64,000 nucleotides of DNA from NCBI GenBank assembly GCA_049273695.1, contig JBASRE010000036.1:225164-289163 (forward strand), given 5' to 3'. Both the position numbers and the translations under genes were made by a program. This stretch comes from UBA11740 sp049273695. Its GTDB lineage: Bacteria; Acidobacteriota; Blastocatellia; Pyrinomonadales; Pyrinomonadaceae. Numbering within the stretch: position 1 is the first letter of the stretch; each line of letters opens with the position of its first letter. The notes below the pieces were generated by a model that made no database searches, was not told where the DNA came from, and saw only the letters and a list, made by a program, of their open reading frames with translations. Shown here in pieces: positions 49,506 to 57,868 of this stretch.

Positions 49506-50717
49506 ATGAATGAAGGTGCCATAACAACTCCGGTAGGTTGGCGCAAAAACGTGAAGGACTATCTCGGTCTTGAGCGCAATGTATCCATTGCATCGGCGGC
49601 TGTCTTGCTGCTTGGATTCGGTGAAGAGTTATGGAAGAAGTTTGTCCCAAAGTATCTTGAAGTACTGGGGGCGACTACTCCTGTCATCGGTCTTTTCGGC
49701 AGTGCCACAGATTTTCTCGATGGCATCTATCAGTATCCCGGTGGATGGATTGCCGATCATCTCGGTCGGCGCCGCGCATTTTTGATCTTCATAACGCTCG
49801 CTTCCTGTGGCTACGTAGTCTACCTCCTAAGCCCTTCCCGGCCCTTTCTGTTCATCGCTTTAGCTCTCACGATGGCGTGGCAAAGCATGGCTTCGCCAGC
49901 AATCTTTGCAGTCATCGGTGATTCCCTGCCCCGCGAGCGGCGTGCGATGGGTTTCACGATGCAATCAATTCTGAAACGTTTGCCCGTCGTGATCGCCCCA
50001 ATGATCGGCGGAGCGCTGATAGCATCGCTAGGTGTGTTCAACGGCGTGCATGTCGGGCTTCTAATTACGCTGATCCTGGCGGGAGTAACTCTCTTGCTGG
50101 TTACCAGAGTAAACATCGCCGTTGGAACAACTGTGACTACGAATATTCGCGGAGTCTGGCGATCGTTTCACAGTACGCTGAAAAGTCTACTGATCTCCGA
50201 CCTCATCATCCGAACCGGTGAAGGTATGACAGGCGTATTGACGATTCTTTACCTTACCAACGTGAAAAACCTCAGCGTCGCATGGTATGGGACTTTGATT
50301 GCTATACAGATGACTACTTCAATCCTTGTTTATCTTCCGGCAGGAAAGATCGCTGATCGCATCGGTCGTAAGCCGTTTGTCGTTGCCACCTTCCTCAGCT
50401 TCGCCCTGTTTCCTATCGCCGTCGTGTTCTCTTCAAATTTTACATTGCTTGTCCTTGCGTTTGTGATTGGTGGCTTGCGTGAGATTGGCGAACCATCGCG
50501 AAAAGCAATGATTGTCGACTTTGCCCCGCACAACATGCGAGGGAGATCCGTGGGCCTTTATTACCTAATACGCAGTCTGTCAATTACACCGGCCGCAGCG
50601 ATTGGCGGGCTGCTCTGGAATTTGTCTCCGCAGGTTCCATTCATGATTGCTGGAGGCATAGGACTCGTGGGGACGCTCGTGTTCGCGGCAACAGTGGAAG
50701 AGCGTTACGCGAGTTAA
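49506..50717 (+). CDS. MFS transporter
   Basis: A 403-residue major-facilitator protein with twelve predicted helices. DFLDGIYQYPGGWIADHLGRRRAFLIF holds the loop 2-3 signature, and GKIADRIGRKPFVV the matching loop in the second half. I start it at 49506 (MNEGAI), 7 bp after chrA; a longer start would overlap that gene. The substrate is not evident; co-transcription with chrA suggests an efflux role. Confidence 0.87.
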   Translation: MNEGAITTPVGWRKNVKDYLGLERNVSIASAAVLLLGFGEELWKKFVPKYLEVLGATTPVIGLFGSATDFLDGIYQYPGGWIADHLGRRRAFLIFITLASCGYVVYLLSPSRPFLFIALALTMAWQSMASPAIFAVIGDSLPRERRAMGFTMQSILKRLPVVIAPMIGGALIASLGVFNGVHVGLLITLILAGVTLLLVTRVNIAVGTTVTTNIRGVWRSFHSTLKSLLISDLIIRTGEGMTGVLTILYLTNVKNLSVAWYGTLIAIQMTTSILVYLPAGKIADRIGRKPFVVATFLSFALFPIAVVFSSNFTLLVLAFVIGGLREIGEPSRKAMIVDFAPHNMRGRSVGLYYLIRSLSITPAAAIGGLLWNLSPQVPFMIAGGIGLVGTLVFAATVEERYAS

Positions 50718-50787
50718 TTCAAACGGAAGGGATTGATGACACGGCCTCCGCAAGTAGGCGGGCCAAACGAGAAAGGAGTCAGTAAAG

Positions 50788-51582
50788 ATGCAAGTTTTGG
50801 TGAGTGATCAAATGCGACTATTGGTGCTGGTGGGATTGTGTGGTTTGTTGTGGTCGCTGGAATCGATTGTTCCGCTTTACCGTTATCAAAACGGTCGGTT
50901 GCGACATGCGTTACCGAATGTCGCGCTCGCGGTGATTTTAGTGCTGATGAATTTGGCGCTCTCCTTCAGCTCTGCCTACCTTGCCGCTTTCACTGTTCGT
51001 AATAGCATGGGGCTTTTGGCTCTTTTTGCGCTGCCCGCTTGGGTACAGGCGCTCTTAGGTATTGCAGCCTTAGATTTTTTCGCGTATCTGGCACATCTCC
51101 TTTTGCATAAATCGTGGCTCGGTTGGCAGTTTCATCGCGTGCATCACTCGGAAAATGCAGTCGACGTAACAACTGCTTTCCGCCAGCACCCGGGTGAAAC
51201 GGTATGGAGACTGCTATGGCAACTAGCTGCAATCGTCGTGTTTGGTATACCACTCCACATCGTGATTATTTATCTGATCTTGTCCGCGCTAAACGCTCAG
51301 TTGGAACATGCCAACATTAAGCTGAATACTCGTCTCGACAGCATCTTGCGGCTGGTCCTTGTAACGCCTCACATGCACAAAGCACATCATTCGCGTGACC
51401 AGAGGGAGACCGATACAAACTATTCAAACATCTTTTCTTTATGGGACCGTGTCTGTGGCACCTACATTGCGGAAGTGGACTTTCGAAAACTGCGGTATGG
51501 ACTCGATGGCTTTGACGGTGAGGAAAGGCAAACGCTCCCAGGACTGCTGAAAATGCCATTCATGAGCTATACCCGCACCTGA
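50788..51582 (+). CDS. Sterol-desaturase/fatty-acid-hydroxylase family membrane protein
   Basis: A 264-residue di-iron membrane hydroxylase with AAAGGAGTCAGTAAAG before the ATG. The His clusters are HLLLH (about 101-105), HRVHH (about 114-118) and HMHKAHHSR (about 194-202), and the C-terminal YSNIFSLWDRVCGTY is family-typical. Members hydroxylate or desaturate sterols, carotenoids or fatty acyl chains. It lies 70 bp after the MFS gene and could belong functionally with the following acyl-chain genes. Confidence 0.88.
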   Translation: MQVLVSDQMRLLVLVGLCGLLWSLESIVPLYRYQNGRLRHALPNVALAVILVLMNLALSFSSAYLAAFTVRNSMGLLALFALPAWVQALLGIAALDFFAYLAHLLLHKSWLGWQFHRVHHSENAVDVTTAFRQHPGETVWRLLWQLAAIVVFGIPLHIVIIYLILSALNAQLEHANIKLNTRLDSILRLVLVTPHMHKAHHSRDQRETDTNYSNIFSLWDRVCGTYIAEVDFRKLRYGLDGFDGEERQTLPGLLKMPFMSYTRT

Positions 51583-51792
51583 CGTGTGCGAACCGGATCT
51601 TCCGGCAATCCAAGGTAGAGGCTTTGTTGGAGACATGCCAACTGTGTGCCAACTCAGCGGAATGCAGATATACTCAGCGGCACTAAAGGATTAAAGAGCT
51701 CGGCGAATGGTTAAGGGAAGATGAACTTAATTGTGCTGAGAGGAACTTATGAGAACAAGTGCATAAGTCTCCGCGCCAGAAAATATCTCGCG

Positions 51793-51817
51793 TTAACCAG
51801 TTTTTGTGGCTGGTTAA
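51793..51817. promoter_or_regulatory. TTAACCAG/CTGGTTAA hairpin before the thioesterase gene
   Basis: A perfect 8-bp inverted repeat with a 9-base T-rich centre ends 15 bp before the ATG. It could be an operator or an mRNA hairpin that limits access to the start. No clear SD is seen otherwise. Confidence 0.35.
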
Positions 51818-51832
51818 GAAGATCAACTCATT

Positions 51833-52240
51833 ATGCCCGCATCGATAGAACTAAAGCGCCGCCTGCGTTGGGCTGATGCCGACGCTGCCGGGCGACTGCA
51901 CTTCCCGCGGATTTTCGAACTGGTTGAGGAAGCTGAGAGCGAACTCGTTCGTCGCATTGGTTGGCCGATGAGTCGTTTGATGGGACACGATTTTCCCCGC
52001 GTGAAAGTGAAGTGCCAATTTCGCAAAGTGCTGTCGCTGGACGATCCTTTCCGGCTCACCCTTACCGTCGGTGATCTTGGCCGCACCTCATTTCGTTACG
52101 ATTTTCAGGTCTTCAACGCTCAGCAGGAATTAGCGATTGAAGGAGCAATGACAGTGGTGACGATAAAAGACGGCAGGCCCATTGAAATTCCAGCATCACT
52201 CCGTGCTGCCTTGGCCGCCGATAATTCCTACTCCGCGTAG
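51833..52240 (+). CDS. 4HBT-type hot-dog acyl-CoA thioesterase
   Basis: A 135-residue single hot-dog protein. LRWADADAAGRLHFPRIFELVEEAESELVRRIG contains the catalytic Asp and helix of the 4-hydroxybenzoyl-CoA thioesterase/YbgC family. FRYDFQVFNAQQELAIEGAMTVVTI gives the later strands. It hydrolyses an acyl- or aryl-CoA. It precedes an acyl ligase and an aldehyde dehydrogenase-type reductase, separated only by a repeat. Confidence 0.84.
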   Translation: MPASIELKRRLRWADADAAGRLHFPRIFELVEEAESELVRRIGWPMSRLMGHDFPRVKVKCQFRKVLSLDDPFRLTLTVGDLGRTSFRYDFQVFNAQQELAIEGAMTVVTIKDGRPIEIPASLRAALAADNSYSA

Positions 52241-52254
52241 GTCATAGTCCTGAC

Positions 52255-52368
52255 TCGCGTCGCTCTGTGTCTCTGTGAATTCTCCGTGTCTCTGTGGTGA
52301 ATTCTTGTGCCGAGACATCTCACCACAGAGGCACAGAGCATGCTCACAGAGGCACAGAGAAGAATCGC
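52255..52368. repeat. Intergenic repeat, family E (CACAGAGGCACAGAG type)
   Basis: GTCTCTGTG words on one side (52268-52300) and CACAGAGGCACAGAG words on the other (52321-52360) form an imperfect fold-back. Repeats with these words are common between acidobacterial genes. A related stretch lies inside the FtsX-type permease gene at about 60520-60572. Confidence 0.65.
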
Positions 52369-52459
52369 AAACCAGCAATCCGCGACCCCGTCGTTATGTC
52401 CTTGAAACCTCCCTCTGGTATTTTAGGCCTGCACAAACCCTGATTCATTCGAACAAAAC

Positions 52460-53548
52460 ATGTCCCCTGTCGAAGCTAAACTCCAATCCGACATCGAGCA
52501 ATCGCGCAAGATTCTGGATGCCTGGGTTCGTGAGGTCGTTGAATGGCATTTCGATCCGGCCACCGGTTGTCCTTTCTGGTTGGATTATGCGAAGCAACTC
52601 TCGTGGGATCCGCGCGTAGAGATAAAGAGTTACGACGACCTGGCGCGGTTTGGTTTTTTCCAGGACGAATGGCTTCGAGGCGGGCCCGTGCGTCGATGGG
52701 TACCGAAAGGTTTCGACGGTCGACCGGTTTACACATTCGAAACCGGCGGTAGCACTGGCGTCCCAAAGTCGCGCATCAACATCGAAGACTTTCGGATTGA
52801 TTACGAAGCCTTTAGCACGACGTTGCCCGACGAGTTCTTTCCGAAGGACTCTGATTGGTTGTCGCTGGGACCCACCGGGCCGCGCCGGTTGCGTCTCGCG
52901 GTCGAGCATTTGGCGCAGTTCAGGGGCGGTATGTGTTTTATGGTCGATCTCGATCCGCGTTGGGTCATCAAACTGATCAAGCAAGGCAAAGCGAAAGAAG
53001 CAGAAAGTTACAAACAACACGTTATCGACCAGGGCCTAACGTTACTGAAGGCCCACCCAAACATTCGATGTCTGTTTACGACGCCGAAGCTTTTGGAAGC
53101 TCTCTGCGAAAGAGTGTCGCTGAAAAAGATGGGGATCACCGGAGTGTTTTGCGGTGGCACCGAAATGACCCCTCAGTTCCATCGCTTCGCCGTCGAGGAA
53201 CTATTGGAGGGGGCCTATTTCGCGGCCACTTACGGAAATACTCTGATGGGTTTGGCGGTCCATAAGCCGCGCATCCCTGAAGACAATTTCGCCATCATCT
53301 ACTATCCACCGCTGCCGCGCGCGATGATCGAAGTGGTTGATCCAGACAATCCTGACAAAGTCGTCGGCTATGGCGAGACTGGCCGCGTCCGTCTGACAAC
53401 TTTGACGAAAGAGTTTTTCATGCCGCGATTTCTCGAGCGTGACGAAGCTGAACGCGAGCCGCCGTGTGATCTTTATCCGTGGGACGGTGTCAGGAATGTG
53501 CGGCCATTTGGGAAATTGAGTACGTCAGTAGTTGAGGGTGTTTACTAA
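52460..53548 (+). CDS. AMP-forming acyl ligase-like protein (LuxE/phenylacetate-CoA-ligase-like)
   Basis: A 362-residue member of the ANL superfamily. TFETGGSTGVPKSR (about 95-108) is the ATP-binding loop and VFCGGTEMTP (about 227-236) the core motif, followed by YGNTLMGLA. It is shorter than normal ligases (500+) and stops after GYGETGRVRLTTL, so the C-terminal lid domain is reduced, as in LuxE acyl-protein synthetases and short PaaK-like proteins. It probably activates a carboxylic acid for the reductase encoded next. No SD is seen. Confidence 0.75.
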   Translation: MSPVEAKLQSDIEQSRKILDAWVREVVEWHFDPATGCPFWLDYAKQLSWDPRVEIKSYDDLARFGFFQDEWLRGGPVRRWVPKGFDGRPVYTFETGGSTGVPKSRINIEDFRIDYEAFSTTLPDEFFPKDSDWLSLGPTGPRRLRLAVEHLAQFRGGMCFMVDLDPRWVIKLIKQGKAKEAESYKQHVIDQGLTLLKAHPNIRCLFTTPKLLEALCERVSLKKMGITGVFCGGTEMTPQFHRFAVEELLEGAYFAATYGNTLMGLAVHKPRIPEDNFAIIYYPPLPRAMIEVVDPDNPDKVVGYGETGRVRLTTLTKEFFMPRFLERDEAEREPPCDLYPWDGVRNVRPFGKLSTSVVEGVY

Positions 53549-53559
53549 GCACAGGAGGT

Positions 53560-53705
53560 CGGTACCGAAAGCGGTAGCGACCGGGATTTGGAGTGCGGTG
53601 GCAAGCGTAGCGCGACACCGCTTTGGATTCTGATTTCTGAGAATTCAACCAAAGCGCCGTCGCCGCTACGCTCTGCCGGCGCACTCCAAAAAGCATCCCG
53701 GTACT
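53560..53705. repeat. Inverted-repeat element, family D, copy 1
   Basis: One arm reads TTTGGAGTGCG.TGGCAAGCGTAGCG..ACCGCTTTGG (about 53587-53627). The other is the reverse complement, with CCAAAGCGCCGTCGCCGCTACG and GCCGGCGCACTCCAAA (about 53649-53690). A single arm occurs at 63890-63945. It fills the gap between the ligase and dehydrogenase genes. Confidence 0.72.
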
Positions 53706-53728
53706 GACTCCACCGCGCAAGACTTGCC

Positions 53729-55156
53729 ATGATATCTATCCCAATCCTTCGCAAAGGCGAGCCTTACACCAGCATTGATGTCGCTCGTGTTCCGCATCAT
53801 CGCACGCGCGAGTCATTCGTTGAGATCAGCCAGGCGAACGCTGGATTGATTCGCCGCGACCTGCTCGATCAGCAGAGCGCTCGCGCCGCGCTGACAAAAT
53901 TCTCAACTGCCGAACTCGTCGACATCTGCGCGCGCGCTGCCGACTACTTTCTCAACGACGTGCTTCCGCTCGACCCGATTCCTCAGTCGCCAGATGATTA
54001 TGTGCGGCAGGTCTCAGCGACAACCGGGTTGCCTCATAAGCTGGCGCGCCGGAACATGCAGAAGATCCGGACGATGCTCGCAGAGATGGGACGCGTCCTT
54101 CACGGTCTGACCAGAAATCTCGACTGGGAGATTCTCGATCGAGGGTTCGGCGAGTTCGAGGGACATGCACTCAGTTTCTTCCCGCGCGGAGACTCGCTCG
54201 GGGCTGTGTTGCCGAATAATTCTCCAGGTGTTCATTCACTGTGGATTCCGGCGTTCGCATTGAAGATTCCGCTGATTCTGAAACCCGGCGGGACCGAACC
54301 ATGGACGCCTTTCCGCATCATTCAGGCATTGATTCGGGCCGGTGCGCCGCGCGAGGCCTTCAGCTTCTATCCCACCGATCATGGTGGCGCGGGAGAAATA
54401 CTGCGCCAGTGCGGTCGCGGCATGGTCTTTGGCGATAGTTCAACGACCAGTGTTTGGGAAGGCGACGCGCGCATGGAAATTCACGGTCCCGGTTACAGCA
54501 AGATCGTTATCGGTGAGGATTGCGTTGATCAATGGGAGCAGTATCTAGACGTGATAATCGCTTCGATCGCCGAAAACGGCGGCCGCTCATGCGTGAACGC
54601 GTCGGGTATTTGGGCGCCCAGGCATGCTGAAGAAATCAGCCACGCGCTGGCTGAACGACTTAGCAAGATCGTGCCCCGCAGCGCTGATGATGAAGAGGCG
54701 CAACTAGCGCCTTTTACCGATAGCGGCGTGGCCGCGCGGATTTCAGCATCGATCGATCAGGCGCTTAACGAGCCCGGCGCACGCGACGTAAGCGCTCGCT
54801 TCCGTGGGACCGGCCGGCTGGTCGAATGGGAAGGTTGTTCATATCTGCTGCCGACGATCGTTTACTGTGAAGACGCAGCGCATCCGCTGGCGAATCGAGA
54901 ATTTCTTTTTCCTTTTGCCAGTGTCGTCAACGTTAGTCAGGATCAGATTCCCGAATCACTCGGCCCCAGCTTAGTCGTGACTGCGATTACGAACGATCCG
55001 AAGCTGGTGCAGAAACTGGTCGCTTCGCCGAACGTCGATCGGCTCAATCTTGGCGCTGTACCAACGAACCACGTGAGTTGGGATCAGCCACATGAAGGCA
55101 ATCTGTTTGAGCATTTGTACGGCCGTCGGGCTTTTCAGTGCGCGGGGGTGGTTTGA
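53729..55156 (+). CDS. Aldehyde dehydrogenase-superfamily acyl reductase
   Basis: A 475-residue ALDH-fold protein. PNNSPGVHSLWIPAFALKIPLILKPGGTEPWTPF holds the NAD(P)-binding strand and Lys, and GGRSCVNASGIW (about 286-297) the catalytic Cys. The N-terminal 150 residues are unlike standard ALDHs and recall acyl-CoA reductase (LuxC-like) enzymes. With the preceding thioesterase and short ligase it would form an acid-to-aldehyde reduction set; the direction of reaction is inferred. Confidence 0.8.
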   Translation: MISIPILRKGEPYTSIDVARVPHHRTRESFVEISQANAGLIRRDLLDQQSARAALTKFSTAELVDICARAADYFLNDVLPLDPIPQSPDDYVRQVSATTGLPHKLARRNMQKIRTMLAEMGRVLHGLTRNLDWEILDRGFGEFEGHALSFFPRGDSLGAVLPNNSPGVHSLWIPAFALKIPLILKPGGTEPWTPFRIIQALIRAGAPREAFSFYPTDHGGAGEILRQCGRGMVFGDSSTTSVWEGDARMEIHGPGYSKIVIGEDCVDQWEQYLDVIIASIAENGGRSCVNASGIWAPRHAEEISHALAERLSKIVPRSADDEEAQLAPFTDSGVAARISASIDQALNEPGARDVSARFRGTGRLVEWEGCSYLLPTIVYCEDAAHPLANREFLFPFASVVNVSQDQIPESLGPSLVVTAITNDPKLVQKLVASPNVDRLNLGAVPTNHVSWDQPHEGNLFEHLYGRRAFQCAGVV

Positions 55157-55430
55157 AGAGCACCTGTCGATTCCAAGCCCCGAGCCACCGTGTCCAGCGC
55201 TTTTTCCATGGCCGGGGTCGCGAGGCCGAGGTCGAGTCCGGGTCACCAGCACCACGCCGAGGTAGCGGCCCTGCCGGGCCCGATGATGGTAGCGCTGCAG
55301 GCCCGAGACGGCTACACAATGAGGCGATCCGTTCAGGTGTGGTGTCTATTGTAGCCCGCAGCCCGCGCACCCTCGTAGTAGAACACTGAGTGTGTTATAA
55401 AGCGGGCCACCACGCCTTGTTCTATGTCAC

Positions 55431-55436
55431 AGGAGG
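55431..55436 (+). promoter_or_regulatory. Strong Shine-Dalgarno that sets a TTG start
   Basis: AGGAGG stands 8 bp before TTG at 55445. The in-frame ATG at 55424 lies upstream of this SD and has none of its own, so the TTG start is preferred. Confidence 0.65.
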
Positions 55437-55444
55437 GAAGTCTC

Positions 55445-56176
55445 TTGGCCACCATCAAGATAACAATCGACAATATCAAATGTGATCGGACAGCCGGCTT
55501 TGTCACTCGGGACGACATTTATTACGTCAGTACGCTCAATTGCGGTTTCTCCACGGATCGTCAGGTTCAGGACCCTATCACCCTGCGCCGGATCACGCGC
55601 ACATCCGAAAGCATCGACATCGGCGACGGCGAGACCGCGAGCTTTCCGCCCCCGCAGGACGTCGTCTTCCAGGGAGACTGCAACCCTGAGCAGTTCGTTT
55701 CGGGCTCGGTGTACTTTTTCAACCAGCGGGGCGATCAGGAAGTGAAACAGAAGGACCTCATTGCCCGCAGCCTGGGATTCCTGTTCGGGTCCCTGGCTGG
55801 GATCTTCCCAAGCATCGCGCTGGGAGTGCTCGCGGCCCTCGCGGCGGGCGGAGGCACGCTGGGGCTCCTTGTGGGCATCGCCGCACTCTTCGGCGGGCTG
55901 GGCGGGAGCGCCCTCGCAGGACTGGGCATCGTCGAGCTTGTGAACTCCATAATTGCAGTGTTCACGCGGGACGAATATATCGGCGCCGTGGCCTTCAACG
56001 TTCCCGTCTCTGGCCCTTCCGGCACTCAGCCTGTTCCGGGCTCCGCGTTTCGCCTTAACAGCGATACCCGCGGCATCACGATAAACGATGGTCCTACCCT
56101 GCCGAACATGGTGGTCCTCAGGTTCTCGGGGGTGACCTTCATCGACTACTCGATCAGCTTCTCGGTCACCCGGTAG
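55445..56176 (+). CDS. Unrecognised protein with glycine-rich membrane hairpin
   Basis: A protein of 243 residues that I do not recognise. Residues about 1-105 are beta-rich and polar (KITIDNIKCDRTAGFVTRDD, YYVSTLNCGF). Residues about 110-165 form a long Gly/Ala/Leu-rich stretch that could make two or three membrane helices (LGFLFGSLAGIFPSIALG, LVGIAALFGGLGGSALAG). About 170-243 are beta-rich again, ending FIDYSISFSVTR. There is no signal peptide. A soluble protein with a buried amphipathic or hydrophobic hairpin is the layout of some pore-forming or membrane-inserting proteins, but no family motif supports this. The DNA here, from about 55.15 kb, is unusually GC-rich and free of the local repeat types, which suggests transfer. 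Confidence 0.65.
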   Translation: MATIKITIDNIKCDRTAGFVTRDDIYYVSTLNCGFSTDRQVQDPITLRRITRTSESIDIGDGETASFPPPQDVVFQGDCNPEQFVSGSVYFFNQRGDQEVKQKDLIARSLGFLFGSLAGIFPSIALGVLAALAAGGGTLGLLVGIAALFGGLGGSALAGLGIVELVNSIIAVFTRDEYIGAVAFNVPVSGPSGTQPVPGSAFRLNSDTRGITINDGPTLPNMVVLRFSGVTFIDYSISFSVTR

Positions 56177-56290
56177 AGCAAGTAATGTCCGCGGCTCGTG
56201 CCATGTCATGATCGGCAGACGCATCCCTTGCCCTACGCGAGATTTACGAGGACGGATTATTAGCTCTGACCCTGATCCAAACCAATCGCG

Positions 56291-57580
56291 ATGAAAATCC
56301 TTTACTTAACCGGTGGAGCGGGCCGGATGTACTGCGGCAGTTGTTTGCGCGACAACGCGCTGGCTACTGAGCTAATCGCCCGCGGGCACGATGTGCTGCT
56401 GCTGCCGGTTTACACGCCAACCCACACCGACGAGCCGAATGTCAGTCAAAATAAAGTTGTGCTCGGCGGCATTAGTGCTTACCTCGAACAGTACGTTCCG
56501 TTCTTTCGCAAGACGCCCGCCTGGCTGGATGCGGTTTGGGACTCGAGACTGATACTCGATCTCGCTTCGCGCCGGTCAATCTCAACCAATCCGAAAATGT
56601 TGGGCGAGATGACTGTCTCGGTCCTCAAAGGTGAGGATGGTTTTCAGCGCAAAGAAATCCACAAACTGATCGATTGGCTCAAGAGCGAGCCGCTCCCTGA
56701 TGTCATCAACCTCCCTTACTCGCTGCTGCTCGGCCTCGCTGGACCGCTCAAACGTGAATTGAATCGTCCGATTTGTTGCACGCTGCAGGGAGAGGATCTC
56801 TTTCTTGATAGCCTGCGCGAGCCATATCGTGAACAGGCGCTGGATCTAATTCGCAGCAACATCAAGCACGTGGACCTTTTTCTTCCGATTAGTGAATTCT
56901 ACGCCGAGTTCATGCCGGTCTATCTCGGTATCCCTGCCGAAAAGATGCGGGTCGTGCCCATCGGCATAAACCTTCACGGCTTTGATAAAACCGAACCGGC
57001 GGCAAAGAACGGTTTTACGGTGGGATTCCTCGGTCGCATCGCACCTGAAAAGGGACTTCACATGCTCGCCGACGCCTACAAACTGTTTCGCAAAGAAAGC
57101 AACGGAGCGCCAGCACGGCTGGAGGCCGCGGGCTGGATTGCGCCTGAATGCAAACCGTACCTGCATGATATCCAAAAGGGTTTGGCAGAGGCGGGACTTG
57201 CTTCCGAGTTTAGTTATCGAGGCGTGCTGGACCGCGAACAGAAAATCGACTTTCTTCGTCAGCTCGACGTGATGTCGGTGCCGGCGACATACGACGAGCC
57301 GAAAGGAGTTTCCCTGCTCGAGGCGATGGCGTGCGGCGTCCCGCTCGTGCAACCTCGCCGCGGAGCATTCACCGAAATCATCGAAAAGACATCAGGTGGG
57401 CTGTTGGTTGAGCCGGACGATCCGCAAAGCCTGGCCGATGCCCTGCTTCAGATTTTCCAGGACCGTCCGCGAGCGGAAGAGATGGGCCGCGACGGCGCGC
57501 GCGGCGTGCGGCAACATTACAGCGCGGAGCGCATGGCTGATCGCGCGCTGGAAGCTTACGAGAGTGTGATAGGCGGGTAA
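56291..57580 (+). CDS. Family 4-type glycosyltransferase
   Basis: A GT-B glycosyltransferase of 429 residues. The N-terminal half starts MKILYLTGGAGRMYCGSCLRDNALATELIARGHDV, an acceptor-domain pattern. The C-terminal half has VGFLGRIAPEKGLHMLADA (about 243-261) and the nucleotide-sugar site PKGVSLLEAMACGVPLVQPRRGAFTEI (about 337-363). A retaining enzyme using UDP- or GDP-sugar is expected; the acceptor is unknown. It is monocistronic, followed by a repeat. Confidence 0.88.
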   Translation: MKILYLTGGAGRMYCGSCLRDNALATELIARGHDVLLLPVYTPTHTDEPNVSQNKVVLGGISAYLEQYVPFFRKTPAWLDAVWDSRLILDLASRRSISTNPKMLGEMTVSVLKGEDGFQRKEIHKLIDWLKSEPLPDVINLPYSLLLGLAGPLKRELNRPICCTLQGEDLFLDSLREPYREQALDLIRSNIKHVDLFLPISEFYAEFMPVYLGIPAEKMRVVPIGINLHGFDKTEPAAKNGFTVGFLGRIAPEKGLHMLADAYKLFRKESNGAPARLEAAGWIAPECKPYLHDIQKGLAEAGLASEFSYRGVLDREQKIDFLRQLDVMSVPATYDEPKGVSLLEAMACGVPLVQPRRGAFTEIIEKTSGGLLVEPDDPQSLADALLQIFQDRPRAEEMGRDGARGVRQHYSAERMADRALEAYESVIGG

Positions 57581-57597
57581 TGGTTAGAGTTTGAGCC

Positions 57598-57843
57598 CGC
57601 GAAGCGTGGCGACGGCATAAAGCCTGGGGTGGAGCCGAAGGCGGAACCCCAGGTTTGTTGTGCCGCACGAGTTGAAGAGCCCACGGAGTGGGCGACGGCC
57701 GTTCCGTTATCCGCTCTCGCACGCTTCGCGCGCTTTCATTCTTTCTCGTCTTGCGATCCTGGGGTTCCGCTGCGCTTCACCCCAGGGCCGGGGTCCCCAG
57801 CCGAGCATCTCGGCTGGGGTGGAAGACTTTATGCTTATGCCTG
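57598..57843. repeat. Palindromic intergenic repeat, family A, copy 2
   Basis: CATAAAGCCTGGGGTGGAGC...GGAACCCCAGG (about 57616-57653) and CCTGGGGTTCC...CACCCCAGG (about 57758-57786) are inverted relative to each other. An inner CCCAGCCGAGCATCTCGGCTGGG palindrome at about 57797-57820 is followed by ACTTTATGC. The same GCTTTATG border and CCTGGGG core occur at 2455-2652. Confidence 0.7.
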
Positions 57844-57868
57844 ATACGCAGGCTCAAGAATTTTCAAC

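Noticed and set aside
55157..55423. Broken transposase next to the hairpin protein
   Set aside because: Six-frame reading shows only Arg/Pro/Gly-rich translations with no transposase motif and no terminal inverted repeats.
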